The notes: a model not told the origin generated them from the letters alone. A stretch of DNA of 8,793 nt from Bacteroidales bacterium (GCA_030643125.1 DAOWML010000073.1:1-8793); one strand, 5' to 3'; counted from the stretch's first letter, positions 1 through 6,854 are shown. Made by a program: numbers and translations.

Positions 1-86
1 ACGAGAATTATCCATTGGAACAATTTTATAATGGTATTAATACGATTCCTTATTTCTATAAATATTATGCAGAGATAATGAAATAA
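1..86 (+). CDS. C-terminal end of an unidentified protein (partial)
   Basis: An open frame enters from the left edge (first full codon at 3) and ends with TAA at 84-86. The visible 27 residues are rich in Tyr and Phe (EQFYNGINTIPYFYKYYAEI) and look like protein-coding composition. The other two plus frames also stay open into this stretch, with one stopping at about 28-30, so the frame choice rests on composition and on the strong terminator 25 bp downstream. The fragment is too short to assign a family or function. Confidence 0.55.
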   Translation, partial: ENYPLEQFYNGINTIPYFYKYYAEIMK

Positions 87-110
87 AATATTTTTTGTGA
101 AAATTGAAAG

Positions 111-138
111 TCCGGCTCCCGATAGCCGGATTTTTTTT
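111..138 (+). terminator. Rho-independent terminator
   Basis: A perfect 7-bp GC-rich stem (TCCGGCT at 111-117 and AGCCGGA at 124-130) encloses a 6-nt loop and is followed directly by eight T residues (131-138). This is a textbook intrinsic terminator. It lies 25 bp after the stop codon of the partial gene at the left edge and separates that gene from the glutamine synthetase unit. Confidence 0.92.
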
Positions 139-179
139 ATGATATTATAAAAATATTAAAATATTCCAACAAGACACTG

Positions 180-199
180 AAATTACAGGGGTGTAATTT
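180..199. promoter_or_regulatory. Inverted repeat with GGGG loop upstream of glutamine synthetase
   Basis: AAATTACA (180-187) and TGTAATTT (192-199) are perfect 8-bp inverted complements around a GGGG spacer. The element sits about 62 bp upstream of the candidate -7 element of the glutamine synthetase gene, a position suitable for an activator or repressor site. It lacks a T tract and is downstream of a separate, strong terminator, so a terminator role is unlikely. No regulator can be named from the sequence. Confidence 0.4.
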
Positions 200-236
200 A
201 AAAAAGATATAAATAATCAAAACATGGTGTAAAAAA

Positions 237-268
237 TTAGGGGTATGAGAAAAAATAATATACTTTTG
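237..268 (+). promoter_or_regulatory. Candidate Bacteroidota promoter of the glutamine synthetase gene
   Basis: TACTTTTG at 261-268 fits the Bacteroidota -7 consensus TAnnTTTG exactly. A 3-of-4 match to the -33 TTTG element, TTAG at 237-240, lies 20 nt upstream. The predicted leader is about 35 nt, AT-rich and without a Shine-Dalgarno sequence, as usual in this phylum. The 11-mer TATACTTTTGA (259-269) recurs in front of the AOR gene at 7005-7015. Confidence 0.6.
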
Positions 269-309
269 AGTCATAAATATAATTTTTTATTCATAATTCA
301 AAATTAAGC

Positions 310-2499
310 ATGGCTACTATCAGATTTAAAGCAATTGAAGAAGTGCTAAACAGGAAACCTGTTGATGTAACACTTCCATCGGTAAAAACTTCCGAATATT
401 TTGGAGAAAATGTTTTTGATAAGTACAAAATGCAAGAGTACTTGTCTCATGAAGCATATAAAAATGTTGTTGAATCGATAAATCAGGGAATTCGTATCGA
501 CCGAAAGATTGCTAATCAGGTGGCCACAGGAATGAAAGCATGGGCGGTTGACCGTGGAGCTACTCATTATACGCACTGGTTTCATCCTTTAACCGGATCA
601 ACAGCCGAAAAGCATGATGCCTTTTTCGAACCGGCTGAAGGTGGTGGCGTAATAGAGAATTTCCAGGGTGAAATGCTGGTTCAGCAAGAACCCGATGCTT
701 CAAGTTTTCCTAGTGGTGGAATTCGAAATACTTTCGAGGCTCGTGGGTATACAGCATGGGATCCTTCATCACCGGCATTTGTGTATGGAAATACGCTTTG
801 TATTCCAACAATTTTTGTTGCATATACAGGTGAAGCACTTGATTATAAAACTCCGTTGATAAAATCTTTAAACTTTTTAGATAAAGCAGCCGTTGATGTT
901 TGCCAGTATTTCGATAAAGATGTGGAAAAAGTAAATGTTACTTTAGGCTGGGAACAGGAATATTTTTTAATTGACAGTGCTCTATATAATGCACGTCCTG
1001 ATCTATATTTAACCGGTAGAACATTGATAGGTCATTCATCGGCAAAAGATCAGCAGTTAAGTGATCATTATTTTGGTTCAATTTCGGATCGTGTAAAAAA
1101 CTATATGGTCGATTTTGAAATAGAAGCGTATAAATTAGGCATTCCTGTTAAGACACGACATAATGAAGTTGCTCCAAACCAGTTTGAATGTGCGCCTATA
1201 TTTGAAGAAGCAAATTTGGCTGTCGATCATAACCAGATTTTAATGACTTTAATGGATAAGGTTGCGCGCAAGCATAATTTTAGAGTTCTTTTTCATGAAA
1301 AACCATTTAAGGGAGTTAATGGATCGGGTAAACATAATAACTGGTCGATGTTGACTAATAATGGCAAAAACTTGTTATCGCCCGGTAAAACTCCGAAAAG
1401 TAACACTCAGTTTTTAACATTCCTGATTAATATAGTGAAAGCTGTTCATGATTATTCAGACATTTTACGTGCCAGTGTTGCAATTGCAGGAAATGAACAT
1501 CGACTAGGAGCTCACGAAGCCCCACCTGCAATTATGTCGGTATTTATAGGTTCGCAGCTTAGTAATATGTTAGATCAGTTAGAGAAAAGAGTTACTAGTA
1601 AAAAAATGACGCCTGATGAAAAAACAGAATTAAAACTGGATATTGGTAAAATACCGGAAATTTTGTTGGACAATACTGATCGTAACAGGACTTCGCCATT
1701 TGCATTTACAGGTAACCGTTTTGAATTCCGTGCTGTTGGGTCATCTGCAAATGTAGCTTCACCAATGATTACTTTAAATACAGTTGTTGCAAATCAACTT
1801 GTTCAGTTTAAAAAGGAAGTAGATGTTTTAGTCGAAAAAGATATTAAAAAGGATGAAGCAATTTTTCAGATTTTAAAAAAATATATCATTGCATCGAAAA
1901 AAATAAGATTTGAGGGGAATGGTTACGGCGAAGATTGGATAAAAGAAGCAGCTAAACGTGGATTGTCAAATATATCTGATGTTCCTGAAGCTTTAAAAGC
2001 GTTTATATCCAAGCACACTAAAGATGTTTTTGAAAAATCGCAGGTATTAACTAATCGTGAATTAGAAGCCCGGTATGATATCAGATTGGAAATATACACT
2101 AAAAAGATTCAGATTGAAGCAAGGGTGTTGGGTGATTTAATCAGGAATCATGTTATACCAACTTTAATTAAATATCAAAATATTCTTATAGCTAATGTAC
2201 GTGGATTAAAAGAACTTTATCCTAAAGATATTTATGAAAAAATGGCAGAGCCTCAGTTAAATACAATTAGCGAAATATCCGAACGAATTGCTATAATAAA
2301 AGATTCAGTTGATGAAATGATTGAAGCAAGGAAGAAAGCAAATACGATAGAGAATATTCGTGATAAAGCTCCTGAATATTCAAAAGTTGTTGTTCCTTAT
2401 TTCGAGAAAATCAGGTACCACGTAGATAAGCTTGAGTTGATTGTTGATGATGAGATTTGGCCATTCCCTAAATACAGAGAAATGCTTTTTACACGATAG
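310..2499 (+). CDS. glnN: Type III glutamine synthetase (GSIII)
   Basis: This 729-residue protein makes L-glutamine from L-glutamate, ammonia and ATP in the cytoplasm and is a main entry point for nitrogen. Its length fits GSIII (about 700-730 aa) and excludes GSI (about 470) and GSII (about 370). Visible signatures are GWEQEYF starting at residue 213 (metal/glutamate-site glutamates), the NEVAPNQFE segment, the ATP/glutamate loop GSGKHNNWS at 338-346, GNEHRLGAHEAPP, and DRNRTSPF at 457-464 followed by NRFEFRAVGSS. Residues after about 480 form the helical C-terminal extension special to GSIII. The family is known as a dodecamer. The ATG at 310 follows an AT-rich leader downstream of a good promoter, and the N-terminus matches the usual GSIII start. 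The gene stands alone, bounded by a terminator upstream and a hairpin downstream. No PII or amtB gene is visible nearby. The symbol glnN follows usage for GSIII. Confidence 0.97.
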   Translation: MATIRFKAIEEVLNRKPVDVTLPSVKTSEYFGENVFDKYKMQEYLSHEAYKNVVESINQGIRIDRKIANQVATGMKAWAVDRGATHYTHWFHPLTGSTAEKHDAFFEPAEGGGVIENFQGEMLVQQEPDASSFPSGGIRNTFEARGYTAWDPSSPAFVYGNTLCIPTIFVAYTGEALDYKTPLIKSLNFLDKAAVDVCQYFDKDVEKVNVTLGWEQEYFLIDSALYNARPDLYLTGRTLIGHSSAKDQQLSDHYFGSISDRVKNYMVDFEIEAYKLGIPVKTRHNEVAPNQFECAPIFEEANLAVDHNQILMTLMDKVARKHNFRVLFHEKPFKGVNGSGKHNNWSMLTNNGKNLLSPGKTPKSNTQFLTFLINIVKAVHDYSDILRASVAIAGNEHRLGAHEAPPAIMSVFIGSQLSNMLDQLEKRVTSKKMTPDEKTELKLDIGKIPEILLDNTDRNRTSPFAFTGNRFEFRAVGSSANVASPMITLNTVVANQLVQFKKEVDVLVEKDIKKDEAIFQILKKYIIASKKIRFEGNGYGEDWIKEAAKRGLSNISDVPEALKAFISKHTKDVFEKSQVLTNRELEARYDIRLEIYTKKIQIEARVLGDLIRNHVIPTLIKYQNILIANVRGLKELYPKDIYEKMAEPQLNTISEISERIAIIKDSVDEMIEARKKANTIENIRDKAPEYSKVVVPYFEKIRYHVDKLELIVDDEIWPFPKYREMLFTR

Positions 2500-2500
2500 T

Positions 2501-2561
2501 TGAAAATTATTAAATCCGCAAGCCGTGTTACGGCTAATTACTTAATCTGTTAAAATTTTCA
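2501..2561 (+). terminator. Possible terminator structure after glnN
   Basis: AGCCGT (2521-2526) pairs with ACGGCT (2530-2535) around a 3-nt loop. An outer 8-bp arm, TGAAAATT (2501-2508) and AATTTTCA (2554-2561), could close a larger structure starting 1 bp after the stop codon. The inner hairpin is GC-rich against an AT-rich background but has no clean T run after it, so termination may be weak or depend on Rho or processing. Confidence 0.45.
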
Positions 2562-2610
2562 TAAGTGACTTTATTATCTATTAATTATAGTTAAAAAAAC
2601 AAAAAAACTT

Positions 2611-2640
2611 TTTACTGTGTGTTATATTCGATTATATTTG
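2611..2640 (+). promoter_or_regulatory. Candidate promoter of the OmpH/Skp-like gene
   Basis: TATATTTG at 2633-2640 fits the TAnnTTTG -7 consensus. TTTA at 2611-2614 is a 3-of-4 match to the -33 element, 18 nt upstream. A-tracts at about 2593-2607 lie where an UP-like element would be. The start codon is 39 nt downstream. Confidence 0.55.
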
Positions 2641-2679
2641 CCTTGTCAAAATATTGAGTGAAATTTAAATTAAATAATT

Positions 2680-3288
2680 ATGAAAAATTTATCTCTTTGG
2701 TTAAATGTTGTTTTAATTGTTGCTGTTACAGGAATCTATTTTTTACATTTTTCAGGAAATAAAACAACAAAATCTGAAGTAAGTGAGGAAGGTGTAGTGC
2801 AGGAAATTGATAGAGATTATGCCATTGCATATGTTAATATTGATACACTGGTAAGAAATTATGATTTATTTATTGATAAGAATGATGAGTTAATACAAAA
2901 GAGAAACGAATCAGAAGCTGAATTGCAAATTCAATCAAGAAGTTTTGAAAAAGAAGTTCGTGACTTTAAGGATAAAGCTACTAAAGGTTTGATTACTAGA
3001 GCTAAAGCTCAAATGTTACAACAAGAACTTGCACAAAAAGAACAGCAATTATATGCTATGCGAGATAATTTAGCTATGCAATTATCTGAAGAAGAGCAGG
3101 TAATGTATCGTCAGGTGCTTAACGAAGTTATGAATTATCTTGAAGAGTATAATACGAAATATAACTACAAATATATATTTAGCAATACATTCGGTGGACA
3201 GTTATTATATACCGATAAAAGCCTGAATATTACAAGTGATGTACTTATAGGCTTGAACGAGAAATACGGAAAAGAAAAAGATAAATAA
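2680..3288 (+). CDS. OmpH/Skp-family periplasmic chaperone, N-terminally anchored
   Basis: A 202-residue protein probably acting in the periplasm as an outer-membrane-protein chaperone of the Skp (OmpH) family. Residues 6-24 form one hydrophobic segment (signal anchor, or signal peptide without a clear cleavage site). The typical N-terminal beta segment AYVNIDTL follows at 50-57, then a long charged, Gln/Glu-rich helical hairpin at about 67-150 (the coiled-coil tentacles), and a C-terminal YKYIFSN plus DVLIGLNEKY segment typical of the family. Bacteroidota often carry several copies, commonly near bamA, but no bamA is visible here. The gene has its own candidate promoter and a terminator, so it appears monocistronic. 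Its exact clients are unknown, and a more general envelope role is possible. Confidence 0.85.
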   Translation: MKNLSLWLNVVLIVAVTGIYFLHFSGNKTTKSEVSEEGVVQEIDRDYAIAYVNIDTLVRNYDLFIDKNDELIQKRNESEAELQIQSRSFEKEVRDFKDKATKGLITRAKAQMLQQELAQKEQQLYAMRDNLAMQLSEEEQVMYRQVLNEVMNYLEEYNTKYNYKYIFSNTFGGQLLYTDKSLNITSDVLIGLNEKYGKEKDK

Positions 3289-3320
3289 GAATGTAAATAA
3301 TTGTATAGAATACTTATTAA

Positions 3321-3349
3321 TGCCTAAAATAGATTTATTTTTTTAGGCA
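3321..3349 (+). terminator. Hairpin terminator after the OmpH/Skp-like gene
   Basis: TGCCTAAAA (3321-3329) and TTTTAGGCA (3341-3349) form a perfect 9-bp stem with an 11-nt AT-rich loop. The sequence after the stem is T-rich but interrupted. It lies 32 bp after the stop codon and 33 bp before the glycosyltransferase start. The stem has U-rich 3' arms in both orientations, but no gene on the other strand would use it. Confidence 0.72.
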
Positions 3350-3382
3350 TTTCAAATTTTAGTCATTTTAAGTATTATAAAA

Positions 3383-4648
3383 ATGGGATTTGCTGATTTT
3401 TACTTTGAAAGACAAAGAGAGTTTCAGGTAAAAATTGATAATAATCCATCAAAAAATCTTAAATATATTGTTGTTATTCCATGTTATTATGAGTTTGAAA
3501 TATTAGCAAGTCTTAATTCGATATGGATTAACAAAAGACCTAAATTTTCAATTGAAGTAATAATAGTAATTAATTCTTCTGAGGATTCGGACAAAAAGAT
3601 TTTAGATCAAAATAAGAAAACATATAACGAAGTAAAGGATTGGATTAAAAGCCACGAAGATTCTTTACTTCGTTTTTTTGTTTTAAATGAACAAAACCTT
3701 CCTAAGAAATTTGCTGGAGCCGGATTGGCCCGAAAGATTGGTATGGATCAGGCAATTATGAGATTTAATTTACTTGATCAGGATAAAGGTGTAATTATCT
3801 CGATTGATGCAGATGCAAAATTAAGTTCCAATTATTTTGTTGAACTGGAAAAACATTTTAATCAGTTTCCAAAAACTAATGTTGTAACTACGTATTTTGA
3901 ACATCTTATAAAAGGGAGCGAATTCAAAAATGAAATTTATGACGCAATAACTATCTATGAACTTTATTTGCGTTACTATAAACAAGCACTGAATCATACA
4001 GGATTTCCATACTCACATTATACAGTAGGTTCTTGTTTTGCTGTAAATGCTAAAGCTTATGTAAAGCAAGGTGGAATGAACCGAAAACAGGCAGGTGAAG
4101 ATTTCTACTTTTTACATAAAGTATTTCCTTTAGGTAACGTTTTCGAGTTAAATACAAGCTGTGTTTATCCATCTTCACGACTTTCAGCCAGGGTTCCATT
4201 TGGAACCGGACCAATGGTCAAATCTATTATGGAGTTGGGTAAAAAGGATTTTTTAACTTATAATTTTGAGTCTTTTATTGAACTGAAAAGTTTTTTTGAA
4301 CTTGTTACTGATTTATTTAAAATTTCATCAGAAGAACTAAAAAAACTTTTGGATAAATTAACGGGTTGTATAACTGAATTTTTACAAAAAAACGATATTA
4401 ACAAAGCAATTCAGGAAATAAATGAGAATAGTTCTAATATTAAAACATTCACAAAACGTTTCTTTGATTGGTTTAATGCTTTTCGTGTATTGAAATTTCT
4501 AAATTTTGCACATGAAGAACACTATAAAAAACAGCCTTTATTAAACGAAGCAGAAAAACTTATAGTATTGTTGGTAGTTAAAGATACTAATGAGAAAACA
4601 TATAAAAATTATTTAGAAATATTCAGGAAGCTGGAAAGACAGTTCTAA
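3383..4648 (+). CDS. GT-A fold (family 2-like) glycosyltransferase
   Basis: A 421-residue soluble protein with no membrane segment, probably a cytoplasmic or membrane-associated enzyme that transfers a sugar from an activated donor. The N-terminal part is a GT-A domain: YIVVIPCYYE at 28-37 is the nucleotide-binding first strand, IDADAK carries the DxD metal/nucleotide-sugar motif (D142, D144), and GED at 238-240 matches the acceptor-side ED motif. Conserved-looking LARKIGMD lies before the DxD motif, and a basic R266-x3-R270-VPFGTG segment follows the ED motif. The last 130 residues are helical and charged with no recognised domain. Donor and acceptor cannot be told. No other glycan genes flank it, so it is not part of a visible polysaccharide cluster. 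The start is 33 bp after the preceding terminator, and no clear TAnnTTTG element lies upstream, so its promoter is unresolved. Confidence 0.82.
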   Translation: MGFADFYFERQREFQVKIDNNPSKNLKYIVVIPCYYEFEILASLNSIWINKRPKFSIEVIIVINSSEDSDKKILDQNKKTYNEVKDWIKSHEDSLLRFFVLNEQNLPKKFAGAGLARKIGMDQAIMRFNLLDQDKGVIISIDADAKLSSNYFVELEKHFNQFPKTNVVTTYFEHLIKGSEFKNEIYDAITIYELYLRYYKQALNHTGFPYSHYTVGSCFAVNAKAYVKQGGMNRKQAGEDFYFLHKVFPLGNVFELNTSCVYPSSRLSARVPFGTGPMVKSIMELGKKDFLTYNFESFIELKSFFELVTDLFKISSEELKKLLDKLTGCITEFLQKNDINKAIQEINENSSNIKTFTKRFFDWFNAFRVLKFLNFAHEEHYKKQPLLNEAEKLIVLLVVKDTNEKTYKNYLEIFRKLERQF

Positions 4649-4750
4649 TCCTCCTTTGCATTCGCTACGGCGGACGAGAATGTATGGTTATATTTTCTGA
4701 GGTTTGTCTATTAATCTTGGATTTGAGAACTGAAATGAATTTAATGCTGT
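4649..4750. other. Convergent spacer with a GC-rich patch and small inverted repeat
   Basis: The 102-bp spacer lies between two genes that point at each other. It holds CATTC (4659-4663) and GAATG (4678-4682), a 5-bp inverted repeat around 14 nt that include CTACGGCGGACG. That patch is much richer in G+C than the surrounding DNA. It could be a bidirectional transcription end or a degenerate REP-like element. No T tract follows in either direction. Confidence 0.35.
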
Positions 4751-5062
4751 TTAATCTTCTTCGACAATAATAAAAATATCTTCATTTTCTTTCTTCATAA
4801 GATATTGTTCGCGGGCAAATTTCTCTAGATTTTTATTGTTTGTTTTTAATTGTTCTAAACGCTTAGAGTCTTTATCAATTCGCTCGATATAATATTTCTT
4901 ATCATTTTCTAACTGACGTAGATGTCTTAATTCTTTTGCTCTGTCAATAAGGTTGTTACGGTCGAAAAATAAAATCCAGATAATAAAAATGAGTATTGTA
5001 AGAATAAACTTATTCTTAGCAAAAGGGAGTATTTTCTTCCATATTTTTAAGGCAGTACTCAT
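4751..5062 (-). CDS. FtsB/DivIC-type septum formation initiator
   Basis: A 103-residue bitopic membrane protein of the cell-division complex (FtsB/DivIC family), expected to pair through its coiled coil with an FtsL-like partner and support septal wall synthesis. It has a short basic cytoplasmic N-terminus, one transmembrane helix at about 19-33, a charged coiled coil at about 38-80, and the family's closing segment REQYLMKKENEDIFII at 84-99. The size matches the family. The gene is transcribed toward the glycosyltransferase and lies 168 bp downstream of the ThiS-like gene on the same strand. It has a candidate promoter of its own, so joint transcription with the sulfur-carrier genes is uncertain. 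Such proteins diverge quickly, hence no firm symbol. Confidence 0.85.
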   Translation of the reverse strand: MSTALKIWKKILPFAKNKFILTILIFIIWILFFDRNNLIDRAKELRHLRQLENDKKYYIERIDKDSKRLEQLKTNNKNLEKFAREQYLMKKENEDIFIIVEED

Positions 5063-5144
5063 TTATTTCCGTTTTTTGCAATAATAATTTAAAATAGATT
5101 TTAAGTCAAAGAAATAGCAGACAAAGTATTAACAAAATTTAATT

Positions 5145-5165
5145 AAAAGTTAAAAGTTAAGAGTT
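5145..5165. repeat. Three 7-bp tandem repeats
   Basis: AAAAGTT (5145-5151), AAAAGTT (5152-5158) and AAGAGTT (5159-5165) are three adjacent 7-mers in the spacer between the ThiS-like and FtsB-like genes. The third differs by one base. They directly precede, on the plus strand, the candidate minus-strand -7 element of the FtsB-like gene. Confidence 0.7.
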
Positions 5166-5173
5166 CAAAGATA
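5166..5173 (-). promoter_or_regulatory. Candidate -7 element for the FtsB/DivIC-type gene
   Basis: Read on the minus strand the octamer is TATCTTTG, an exact fit to TAnnTTTG. It lies 103 bp upstream of the start codon, giving a long leader that contains the 7-bp tandem repeats. No convincing -33 element is found at the right distance, so the call is weak. Confidence 0.35.
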
Positions 5174-5193
5174 TATTGTTGAAAACCTTTCTT

Positions 5194-5225
5194 CATTATT
5201 AATTCATAATTTTACATTATTAATT
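5194..5225. repeat. 11-bp direct repeat downstream of the ThiS-like gene
   Basis: CATTATTAATT occurs at 5194-5204 and again at 5215-5225, a period of 21 bp. Related CATTATT heptamers lie in the spacer on the other side of the ThiF-ThiS pair (6032-6038, 6060-6066). An ATTCATAATT core (5202-5211 without its first A offset, and 289-298) is shared with the glnN leader. These look like the simple AT-rich intergenic repeats seen in many Bacteroidota genomes. Confidence 0.6.
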
Positions 5226-5230
5226 AAGAG

Positions 5231-5434
5231 CTATCCTCCACTTACCAGATGAAGTACAGTAACATTATCTCCCTCTTTAATTTCAAAAATATTGTAAGCA
5301 TCTTTTTTAACCAATTTACTATTGACTTTAATAACCAGCATTTTAAAAGTGTAGTTTTTTATTTTAAGCAATTCAGAAATGCTTATTTTTTCTTTATCAA
5401 AAGACTCAGGCCTGTTATTTAATGTGATTCTCAT
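5231..5434 (-). CDS. ThiS/MoaD-like sulfur carrier protein
   Basis: A 67-residue beta-grasp protein that ends in SGG, the diglycine tail that is adenylated and then thiocarboxylated in ThiS and MoaD carriers. The length and the pattern MRITLNN at the start and KEGDNVTVLHLVSGG at the end resemble ThiS (about 65 aa) more than MoaD (about 80 aa). It starts 2 bp after the stop codon of the ThiF/MoeB-like gene, so the carrier and its activating enzyme are almost certainly co-translated. No thiC, thiE, thiG or thiH is in view, whereas a tungsten/molybdenum-pterin oxidoreductase lies 1.6 kb away. The pathway served could therefore be thiamine or pterin cofactor sulfur insertion. Family assignment is firm, but the pathway is not, so no symbol is given. 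Confidence 0.85.
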   Translation of the reverse strand: MRITLNNRPESFDKEKISISELLKIKNYTFKMLVIKVNSKLVKKDAYNIFEIKEGDNVTVLHLVSGG

Positions 5435-5436
5435 TA

Positions 5437-6018
5437 TTATTTAGCTAACAAAATTTCTAAAACAGTATTTGCCTGCATATTTGCTACAATTCCTACTCTG
5501 GGTGCTAATGGAGGATTATCAACAGCAATTTCTGATTTTTCATCGCCACAAATATATAAATTTTCATTTTGCCTGAATTTTATATCATTGCTGTTTCCCC
5601 AACCAGCCATTCCTGAGCCAATAATGACTGGTTTTTCAGATAATTCCGACAAACAAGTTTCAATAAGTATTTTTTTCATCTCAGCTAAATCGAAAGCTTC
5701 AACAATAACATCACAATCTTTATAAATTTCAACAATATTTTTTTCGTTTAGTTTAATATCATTTGTAATAATTTCAACTTCAGGATTTATCCTTTTTATA
5801 TTTTCTTTTAAAGCTATTACTTTCTTTTGTCCTATCTGATCTCTAAAAAAGTATTGTCGATTTAGGTTTGATTCGCTAACAATATCAAAATCAGAAATAA
5901 TTAGTTTGCCAATACCAACTCTGGCTAATGCTACTGCACAATTAGATCCTAATCCACCAGCACCGGCTATTCCAATGGTGTGATTTTTTAGTTTTGATTT
6001 TATCTCATCGAAAGTCAT
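5437..6018 (-). CDS. ThiF/MoeB-like E1 adenylyltransferase
   Basis: A 193-residue enzyme predicted to adenylate the C-terminal glycine of the neighbouring sulfur carrier with ATP. It shows the E1-like nucleotide loop GAGGLGSN at 19-26, D43-x-D45 for ribose/metal contacts, SNLNRQ at 50-55 containing the conserved arginine, K66, and EAFD ending at D110, the expected metal-binding aspartate. It is shorter than E. coli ThiF or MoeB (about 245-250 aa) and has no CxxC pair, so the structural zinc site of those proteins is absent. This matches the short ThiF-like form often paired with ThiS-like proteins in anaerobes. It follows the DUF364 gene by 99 bp and precedes the carrier gene by 2 bp. It may act in thiamine or in molybdo/tungstopterin synthesis. 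Confidence 0.87.
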   Translation of the reverse strand: MTFDEIKSKLKNHTIGIAGAGGLGSNCAVALARVGIGKLIISDFDIVSESNLNRQYFFRDQIGQKKVIALKENIKRINPEVEIITNDIKLNEKNIVEIYKDCDVIVEAFDLAEMKKILIETCLSELSEKPVIIGSGMAGWGNSNDIKFRQNENLYICGDEKSEIAVDNPPLAPRVGIVANMQANTVLEILLAK

Positions 6019-6117
6019 ATCTGATTCATTTCATTATTCAACATTCGGCGTTCCTTGTTCATTATTTAATTTATTTTTTAGTTATTCAGAATATATATTC
6101 CAAGTAATAATTGCTTA
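6019..6117 (-). other. Spacer between DUF364 and ThiF-like genes with repeats and palindrome
   Basis: The 99-bp spacer holds a perfect 12-bp palindrome, GAATATATATTC (6089-6100), an imperfect one at 6102-6116 with AAG/CTT ends, and two CATTATT heptamers (6032-6038 and 6060-6066) around a more GC-rich patch at about 6045-6055. The palindromes lie just after the DUF364 stop codon and could form weak hairpins, but no T tract follows on the minus strand. No clear TAnnTTTG promoter for the ThiF-like gene was found, so read-through from DUF364 is plausible. Confidence 0.4.
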
Positions 6118-6816
6118 TTATGGTTTTAAAAATACTTTATTCATAAATGGCAAAAATTGTTTTGTGCCACCACCATTTTGAATAATTTTTAAGGTATTTA
6201 CATCATTAGATTCAAATACGGAACCAAAAAGTAATTTAATATTACGATATTTAAACATTTCGCTATTCAGAATGGTTGATGGACCAAGAGTGTAAATATC
6301 ACAATTATCATTAGTAGCATTAATAATATCTAAAAACGTATTATTAAAAACTGAAGTTGATGATAAAATTAAAGCATCCGTTTTTGCTATTTCAGCTAAT
6401 TGCTCCGACATATCGGTTAATTTGGGATCTTCTTCAGCTTTATCAAATATTGTTAAGTTAATCTTTTCATTTTCAAATTTTTCAACTAACGAACGAAAAA
6501 AACCAATCATCACAATTTTACTATATTTTTTAAAATCTATTTTGTCAAAAACATCTATGGTTGTGTCATACTGATTGTCGTAGTTATATGCAGCATTAAA
6601 ATAAGCATTTAGAACAATCCTATGCTGAATATTATTTAAGTCAGGAAATCTTAAATCCTTAACATCGATATTAACATAATTATCAAGTGTGGCACAAACT
6701 CCAAGATTGCCATTCTTCAAAACCACTGCCACATATTTTTCTCCACAAACAATATGTTTTATATTCTGTATGTCAATACCAGATTTTTCGAAAAAGTATT
6801 CTAAAGGTTCTCGCAT
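6118..6816 (-). CDS. DUF364 family protein, putative heavy-metal chelation
   Basis: A 232-residue soluble protein with the C-terminal DUF364 pattern: KIVMIGFFRSLVEKF at 100-114 (the usual hydrophobic strand and GxF turn), LILSSTSVFNNTF at 149-161, GPST at 178-181 and GGGT at 215-218. The N-terminal 95 residues contain a segment LKNGNLGVCATL (33-44) compatible with the enolase-like DUF4213 domain that usually precedes DUF364, though shortened. The family has a structural representative suggesting a heavy-metal-binding site, and its genome context has been linked to corrinoid synthesis. The reaction is unknown. Here the gene leads a minus-strand set with the E1 enzyme and sulfur carrier and is divergent from the AOR gene, which suggests a role in metal handling for that enzyme. 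That role is inferred from context only. The start at 6816 lies 30 bp after a candidate -7 element. Confidence 0.8.
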   Translation of the reverse strand: MREPLEYFFEKSGIDIQNIKHIVCGEKYVAVVLKNGNLGVCATLDNYVNIDVKDLRFPDLNNIQHRIVLNAYFNAAYNYDNQYDTTIDVFDKIDFKKYSKIVMIGFFRSLVEKFENEKINLTIFDKAEEDPKLTDMSEQLAEIAKTDALILSSTSVFNNTFLDIINATNDNCDIYTLGPSTILNSEMFKYRNIKLLFGSVFESNDVNTLKIIQNGGGTKQFLPFMNKVFLKP

Positions 6817-6846
6817 TTCTAATTACTTGAAATTTATGTTATGTAA

Positions 6847-6854
6847 CAAATTTA
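6847..6854 (-). promoter_or_regulatory. Candidate -7 element for the DUF364-ThiF-ThiS set
   Basis: On the minus strand the octamer reads TAAATTTG, an exact fit to TAnnTTTG, 30 bp upstream of the DUF364 start codon. The expected -33 position has no TTTG. The nearest, at 6885-6888 on the opposite strand sense, is 30 nt away and too far. It is one arm of a divergent promoter region shared with the AOR gene. Confidence 0.45.

Noticed and set aside
346..585. Minus-strand open frame of 79 codons
   Set aside because: It lies wholly antisense to the strongly supported glutamine synthetase and has no family signal.
668..859. Plus-strand open frame of 63 codons in another frame of glnN
   Set aside because: Out-of-frame shadow of the glutamine synthetase coding sequence, with unusual composition.
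5231..6018. Calling the E1/carrier pair a thiamine operon
   Set aside because: Family resemblance to ThiF/ThiS is real, but no thiC, thiE, thiG or thiH is visible and no TPP riboswitch was recognised upstream, so the pathway is left open.
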